A stretch of 10,619 nucleotides of DNA, from assembly GCA_947589615.1 (NCBI GenBank), contig CANQBU010000038.1, positions 1-10,619 on the forward strand. The letters run 5' to 3'. This document shows, piece by piece, positions 6,964 through 10,619 of the stretch (within the stretch, counting starts at the first letter, position 1; every line of letters starts with the position of its first letter). Origin of the DNA: an uncultured Clostridia bacterium (lineage in GTDB: Bacteria > Bacillota > Clostridia > Christensenellales > UBA1242). Made by a program: the position numbers and the translations under genes. A model generated the notes under the pieces. The model saw only the letters and a program-made list of their open reading frames with translations. It was not told the origin of the DNA and made no database searches.

Positions 6964-9575
6964 TTATCCTCCTTTGCTCTTGATATCAAATCTCCCAATA
7001 TATCAAATGCTTGAATTGGAGATATTCTGTTTATATCGATATCTTTTATTATATTTAATAAATTTACAGCCAATTTTGTGTTTTCTTGTGCTTGTGTCTT
7101 TCGTTCCTTAAATATATTCAAATCAAGTTTTTCATTCGCAAGTTCCAAACTCTTTGAAATTTCATTTGCTCTATTTAAAACTTCTTCTGGAACACCAGCC
7201 AATTTAGCAACTTCAATTCCAAAACTTTTATTAGCCCCACCCCTAACAATTTTTCTCAAAAAGACAATGCTATCATCAAGTTCTTTAACAGAAACTTTAT
7301 AATTTTTTACGCCGTGAAGCACTCCTTCAAGCTCGGTTAATTCATGGTAATGGGTTGCAAAGAGCGTTTTTGCCTTGCAACTGTCCACCAAATATTCAAC
7401 CACTGCCCATGCTATACTTAAGCCATCAAAAGTTGAAGTTCCTCTTCCGATCTCATCAAGAACTATTAAACTATTATTCGTTGCATTTGCTAAAATGTTT
7501 GCAACTTCACTCATTTCAACCATGAATGTTGATTGCCCGAAAGCAAGATCATCACTTGCGCCTACTCTTGTGAATATTCTGTCTGTAATAGGAATTACCG
7601 CCTCCTTAGCAGGAACAAAACTACCGATATGTGCAAGAAGCGTTATTATAGCAACTTGCCTCATATATGTGCTTTTACCAGCCATATTTGGTCCCGTTAT
7701 TATCATGACGCGATTTTCATCGCTATCAAGCAATGTATCATTTGGCACAAATTGTCCGTTTGTCATAAATTGCTCAACAACAGGATGTCTGCCATCTACA
7801 ATTTTTAATGTTTTATTTGAAGAGTTTATAGTAGGTTTTATATAATTATTTTTTGCTGCAACAATGGCAAGCGATAAAACAGCATCTAACCTTGCAATAG
7901 CCTGCGCTATCAATTGAAAAGAATTCAAATATTTCAATAAAAGCTTTTTTAAATCATTATAAATACTATTTTCAAGCTGTAGTGCCATTTCTTCAGCGCC
8001 AAGAACTTTTTCCTCTATTTCCTTCAAGTCAGCGGTGAAATATCTTTCATTATTTGCCACTGTCTGTTTCCTTATATATGAAACAGGAACTTTGTCTTCT
8101 TGAGATTTATTTACTTCAATAAAATATCCAAAAACGCTATTATATTTGATTTTTAGATTTTTTATACCCGTTTCCCGCGTCTCTTTCTCCTCTAGTGCTT
8201 TTATCCACTCTTCGCTGCTTTTCTTTATGTCTTTATATTCATCAAGTTCTTTATTAAAGCCCTTACTTATGTATCCGCCATCTTTAACCAATGCTGTTGC
8301 ATCTTTATCTATCGCCTTTAAAACGGTCTGAGTTACATCATTAACGTCTACAAGGTCATCTCGTATTTGTTTTAAGTAGTCGCTCTCCACATTTTGCAAC
8401 TCTTTTCGCAGTTGAGGAATCACTTCGAGCGATTCTCCCAATGTCCTCATCTCTTTTGGATTTATATTCCCATAAGCAACTCGAGTTGTGAGCCTTTCTA
8501 TATCAAAAATTGAATTTAATTGTTCTGTCAGTCTATCCCTCAAAATTAACTTCTTGTATAACTCCTCAACACCATTCAACCTTTCATTGATCTTTTTGCT
8601 ACTTTGCAATGGCTCATCAATCATCTTTCTCAAATATCTTGACCCCATGCTTGTTTTGGTTTTATCTAAAACCCATAAAATTGAACCATATTTTTTTCTT
8701 TCCCTATTCGATTCCACTATTTCTAAATTTCTTCTGGTGTTAAAATCAATTGTCATGTAATTTGAATTTTTAATTTTATTTATTTTATTGAGGTTTGCTA
8801 CAAGTTTTTTTTGAGTTTCTTTTAAATATTCGATTAATCCGCCCGCACTGCAAATAATTTCATTACAGCCTTTTAAATCAAAAACCATTTCAAAATTGTC
8901 GCCGAATTGCTCTTTTAATAATTCTATGGCACTGTTTTTTGTGTATGCCCATTCATAATATGGTTTTAGTTTATTTAATGAACCTAGGCGCATAATCGGT
9001 AAATTATTGTAAAAACTTTCTGCTTCTTCATTTCCAATAACTTCTGAGGGAGAAATTCTTGAAATTAAGTCGCTTATGTCACTTATTGGATCCTTTTCAA
9101 CATTCATTACGTTAAATTCGCCTGTTGAAATATCTACATAACTTGTTGCAATTTTATCGCCATGTTTATAAACCGATAGAAGATAATTGTTCTTCTGACA
9201 TTCAAGCATTTCTTCCTCGATAATTGTTCCTGGAGTAACAACCCTTATAACATCGCGTTCCAACATAACATTTTTGCCTGGCTGAGGTTGAGTTAACTGC
9301 TCGCAAATTGCAACCTTGTGGCCATTTTCCACCAATTTTGCGATGTATGTTTGAACTGCATGATATGGAACTCCGCACATTGGCGCTTTATCTTTAAGTC
9401 CGCAATTTTTGCCAGTAAGAACAAGATCTAGTTCCTTTGATGCAATTATAGCATCTTCGAAGAACATTTCATAAAAATCGCCCATTCTGTTTAATACAAT
9501 GCAATCACTATACTTTTCCTTTACCGCCAAATATTGTTGCATACCAGGTGAAACGACTTTTTTATCTATTATCAT
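6960..9575 (-). CDS. mutS: DNA mismatch recognition ATPase MutS
   Basis: MutS binds mismatches and small loops as a dimer and recruits MutL after ATP binding. I start it at ATG 9575 (871 residues). AAAGGGGG lies six bases upstream, and the sequence then reads directly into the conserved SPGMQQYL-x-x-K. The in-frame codon at 9605 is TTG and has no better site. Landmarks are Phe34-x-Glu36 in GDFYEMF (the mismatch-wedging Phe and its partner Glu), Walker A GPNMAGKST at 628-636, the GASDDLAFGQSTF loop at 672-684, Walker B LIVLDE at 703-708 followed by the GRGTST dimer signature, and ATHYHEL. The C-terminal helix-turn-helix (GVPEEVLNRA) and the terminal SPIQAFDIL segment are present. Length and motifs fit MutS rather than MutS2. 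It overlaps miaB by 14 nt and mutL by 4 nt. Confidence 0.98.
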   Translation of the reverse strand: MIIDKKVVSPGMQQYLAVKEKYSDCIVLNRMGDFYEMFFEDAIIASKELDLVLTGKNCGLKDKAPMCGVPYHAVQTYIAKLVENGHKVAICEQLTQPQPGKNVMLERDVIRVVTPGTIIEEEMLECQKNNYLLSVYKHGDKIATSYVDISTGEFNVMNVEKDPISDISDLISRISPSEVIGNEEAESFYNNLPIMRLGSLNKLKPYYEWAYTKNSAIELLKEQFGDNFEMVFDLKGCNEIICSAGGLIEYLKETQKKLVANLNKINKIKNSNYMTIDFNTRRNLEIVESNRERKKYGSILWVLDKTKTSMGSRYLRKMIDEPLQSSKKINERLNGVEELYKKLILRDRLTEQLNSIFDIERLTTRVAYGNINPKEMRTLGESLEVIPQLRKELQNVESDYLKQIRDDLVDVNDVTQTVLKAIDKDATALVKDGGYISKGFNKELDEYKDIKKSSEEWIKALEEKETRETGIKNLKIKYNSVFGYFIEVNKSQEDKVPVSYIRKQTVANNERYFTADLKEIEEKVLGAEEMALQLENSIYNDLKKLLLKYLNSFQLIAQAIARLDAVLSLAIVAAKNNYIKPTINSSNKTLKIVDGRHPVVEQFMTNGQFVPNDTLLDSDENRVMIITGPNMAGKSTYMRQVAIITLLAHIGSFVPAKEAVIPITDRIFTRVGASDDLAFGQSTFMVEMSEVANILANATNNSLIVLDEIGRGTSTFDGLSIAWAVVEYLVDSCKAKTLFATHYHELTELEGVLHGVKNYKVSVKELDDSIVFLRKIVRGGANKSFGIEVAKLAGVPEEVLNRANEISKSLELANEKLDLNIFKERKTQAQENTKLAVNLLNIIKDIDINRISPIQAFDILGDLISRAKEDK

Positions 9576-10619
9576 CTTTATCCCCCTTTTGTAGTTGTTT
9601 TTCAAGTTTTAACAATTTATTTACTCTTACTCTCTTTGTGTTTTCGTCTATTTGACCTTCCATTTTACTTGCAACGGTGCCCTCGCGCGGAGAATACATG
9701 AAAGCAAATATACTGTCATATTTCACTTCTTTTACCAGTGACATTGTATCATTAAATTCTTCCTCTGTCTCGGTAGGAAAACCCACAATAAAATCTGATG
9801 TAATACGACAAGAAGGTATTTTTTCTCTAATTTTTTTTATTATTGACAGATACTTATCCCTTGTATAACTTCTATTCATTAATTTTAAAATTCTGTCATT
9901 TCCGCTTTGTGCCGGAAGATGAATGTATTTTTCAATTTTGTCTTCTTCAGCAATCGCATCAATTACATCATCAGTTAAATCCTTTGGATGAGATGTCATA
10001 AATGATATTTTAAAATCTCCGTCAATCTTGCAAATTTCATGCAAAAGCTGACTAAAAGAAATCTCGGCCTTATTGTCTTTACCATAAGAATTTACATTTT
10101 GCCCAAGCAGTGTTATTTTTTTATATTTGCCTTCCTTAACAATTTCTTCAATCTCTTTCAAAATATTTTCATGTTTTCGTGATTTTTCACGCCCTCTGAC
10201 ATAAGGAACAATGCAATATGTGCAAAAATTATTGCATCCCTGCATAATATTTACCCATGCATTTTCACCGCTTGTCCTTTTGTATGGCAATGTCTCATCA
10301 ATCTCGCCTTCGTCAAATATTTCCAACTGTCGTCCCTCTTTAACAGCTTCGATATAGTAGGCAAACTTCGACAAATTGAAAGTGCCGATAACAATATCGA
10401 CAAAAGGAAAAGTATTTAAAAGTCTTTGTGCTGTTTGACTCTTTTGAGTCATGCACCCGCAAACCGCTATTATTAAATCTTTTTTCTTCTTTTTAAGTTT
10501 TTTTAAGTTTCCAACATTACCAAAAACTCTATCTTCAGCCCCCTCCCTTATCGCACAGGTATTAAAGACAATAATATCAGCTTCTTCGCGTTTATTAGCC
10601 AATTCATAACCTAATTTTT
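9562..10619 (-). CDS. miaB: tRNA-2-methylthio-N6-dimethylallyladenosine synthase, 5' end outside window; TRAM domain appears absent
   Basis: MiaB is a radical-SAM methylthiotransferase that converts i6A37 to ms2i6A37 in tRNA, using two [4Fe-4S] clusters. About 352 C-terminal codons are visible. NTCAIRE (Cys codon 10555-10557) and CGCMTQ carry two cysteines of the N-terminal cluster; the first, in the usual YGCQMN motif, lies outside the window. The radical-SAM motif C-x3-C-x2-C is in MQGCNNFCTYC (Cys codons at 10234, 10222 and 10213), followed by the typical VPYVRGREKSR. NTCAIRE favours MiaB over the paralogues MtaB and RimO. LGQNVNSYG, LPAQSG and SDFIVGFPTET are also present. The protein ends about 20 residues after the SPREGT region, just where MiaB proteins normally enter the roughly 65-residue TRAM domain, and mutS begins at once. 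Pairing with MiaA in one operon fits the pathway. Confidence 0.96.
   Translation of the reverse strand, partial: KLGYELANKREEADIIVFNTCAIREGAEDRVFGNVGNLKKLKKKKKDLIIAVCGCMTQKSQTAQRLLNTFPFVDIVIGTFNLSKFAYYIEAVKEGRQLEIFDEGEIDETLPYKRTSGENAWVNIMQGCNNFCTYCIVPYVRGREKSRKHENILKEIEEIVKEGKYKKITLLGQNVNSYGKDNKAEISFSQLLHEICKIDGDFKISFMTSHPKDLTDDVIDAIAEEDKIEKYIHLPAQSGNDRILKLMNRSYTRDKYLSIIKKIREKIPSCRITSDFIVGFPTETEEEFNDTMSLVKEVKYDSIFAFMYSPREGTVASKMEGQIDENTKRVRVNKLLKLEKQLQKGDKDDNR
9582..9589 (-). promoter_or_regulatory. Ribosome binding site that decides the mutS start
   Basis: AAAGGGGG on the minus strand, six bases before ATG 9575, lies inside the last codons of miaB. It supports the ATG start over the in-frame TTG at 9605 and means mutS translation begins while miaB is being finished. 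Confidence 0.75.

Noticed and set aside
7375..7845. 156-codon plus-strand frame opposite mutS
   Set aside because: It is antisense to the highly conserved MutS ATPase domain, whose codon constraints create the open frame; no supporting start signal or domain was seen.
9576..9605. Upstream in-frame start for mutS at 9605
   Set aside because: The codon is TTG without a good ribosome binding site, and the ten extra residues have no counterpart in the family; ATG 9575 has AAAGGGGG at good spacing.
10478..10511. A-rich stretch in miaB (Lys-rich LKKLKKKKK) containing a slippery-like A AAA AAA heptamer
   Set aside because: The frame continues correctly into the conserved cluster-binding and radical-SAM motifs on both sides, so no frameshift is needed. 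The Lys-rich loop is reasonable for this position in a low-GC genome.
1..10619. CRISPR arrays, tRNA or rRNA genes, insertion sequences, phage or defence genes
   Set aside because: I looked for them on both strands and found none. The only regular repeats are the protein-coding leucine-rich repeats, which have no unique spacers between identical units.

Overview
This window comes from an AT-rich, low-GC Gram-positive bacterium, most likely an uncultured member of Clostridia (Bacillota), possibly gut-associated. The evidence is the base composition, strong AGGAGG-type ribosome binding sites, an endonuclease-type MutL, the gene order miaB-mutS-mutL-miaA-ynbB, and a secreted protein with BspA-type leucine-rich repeats. 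No finer taxonomic placement can be made from the sequence alone. All genes I can support are on the minus strand, so the window reads biologically from right to left.

Right and centre (10619 to 2917) is a compact housekeeping operon of five genes: miaB (5' end outside the window), mutS, mutL, miaA and a ynbB-type PLP enzyme. Neighbouring genes overlap by 14, 4 and 19 nt, or are 4 nt apart in the case of mutL-miaA, which suggests one transcript with translational coupling. The operon joins two themes. MutS and MutL carry out DNA mismatch repair. MiaA and MiaB act in succession to make ms2i6A at tRNA position 37. The ynbB product is a PLP-fold protein of the methionine gamma-lyase-like 'aluminium resistance' family, which often sits next to miaA/hfq/hflX in Bacillota; hfq and hflX are not between miaA and ynbB here. 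A short hairpin with a T-run directly after ynbB is a plausible operon terminator.

A 579-bp intergenic region (2338-2916) follows. It holds the operon terminator, a second AT-rich hairpin, and the control region of the next gene. That control region has two recognisable sigma-A-like promoters. In the distal one a run of ten G residues separates a perfect TTGACA from a perfect TATAAT, the arrangement seen in phase-variable promoters. Between the two promoters is a perfect inverted repeat with 10-bp arms.

Left (2337 to 1) is the 5' part of a large gene for an exported protein. It has an N-terminal hydrophobic segment, 19 consecutive 23-25-residue BspA-type repeats, and then the start of an Ig-like repeat region. 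The gene runs off the left edge still open after 779 codons. Inside the repeat array, a 138-bp unit coding for two repeats is duplicated in tandem at about 97% identity.

The points most worth following up are the poly-G promoter upstream of a surface protein, the apparent absence of the TRAM domain from MiaB, and the recent tandem duplication in the repeat gene.
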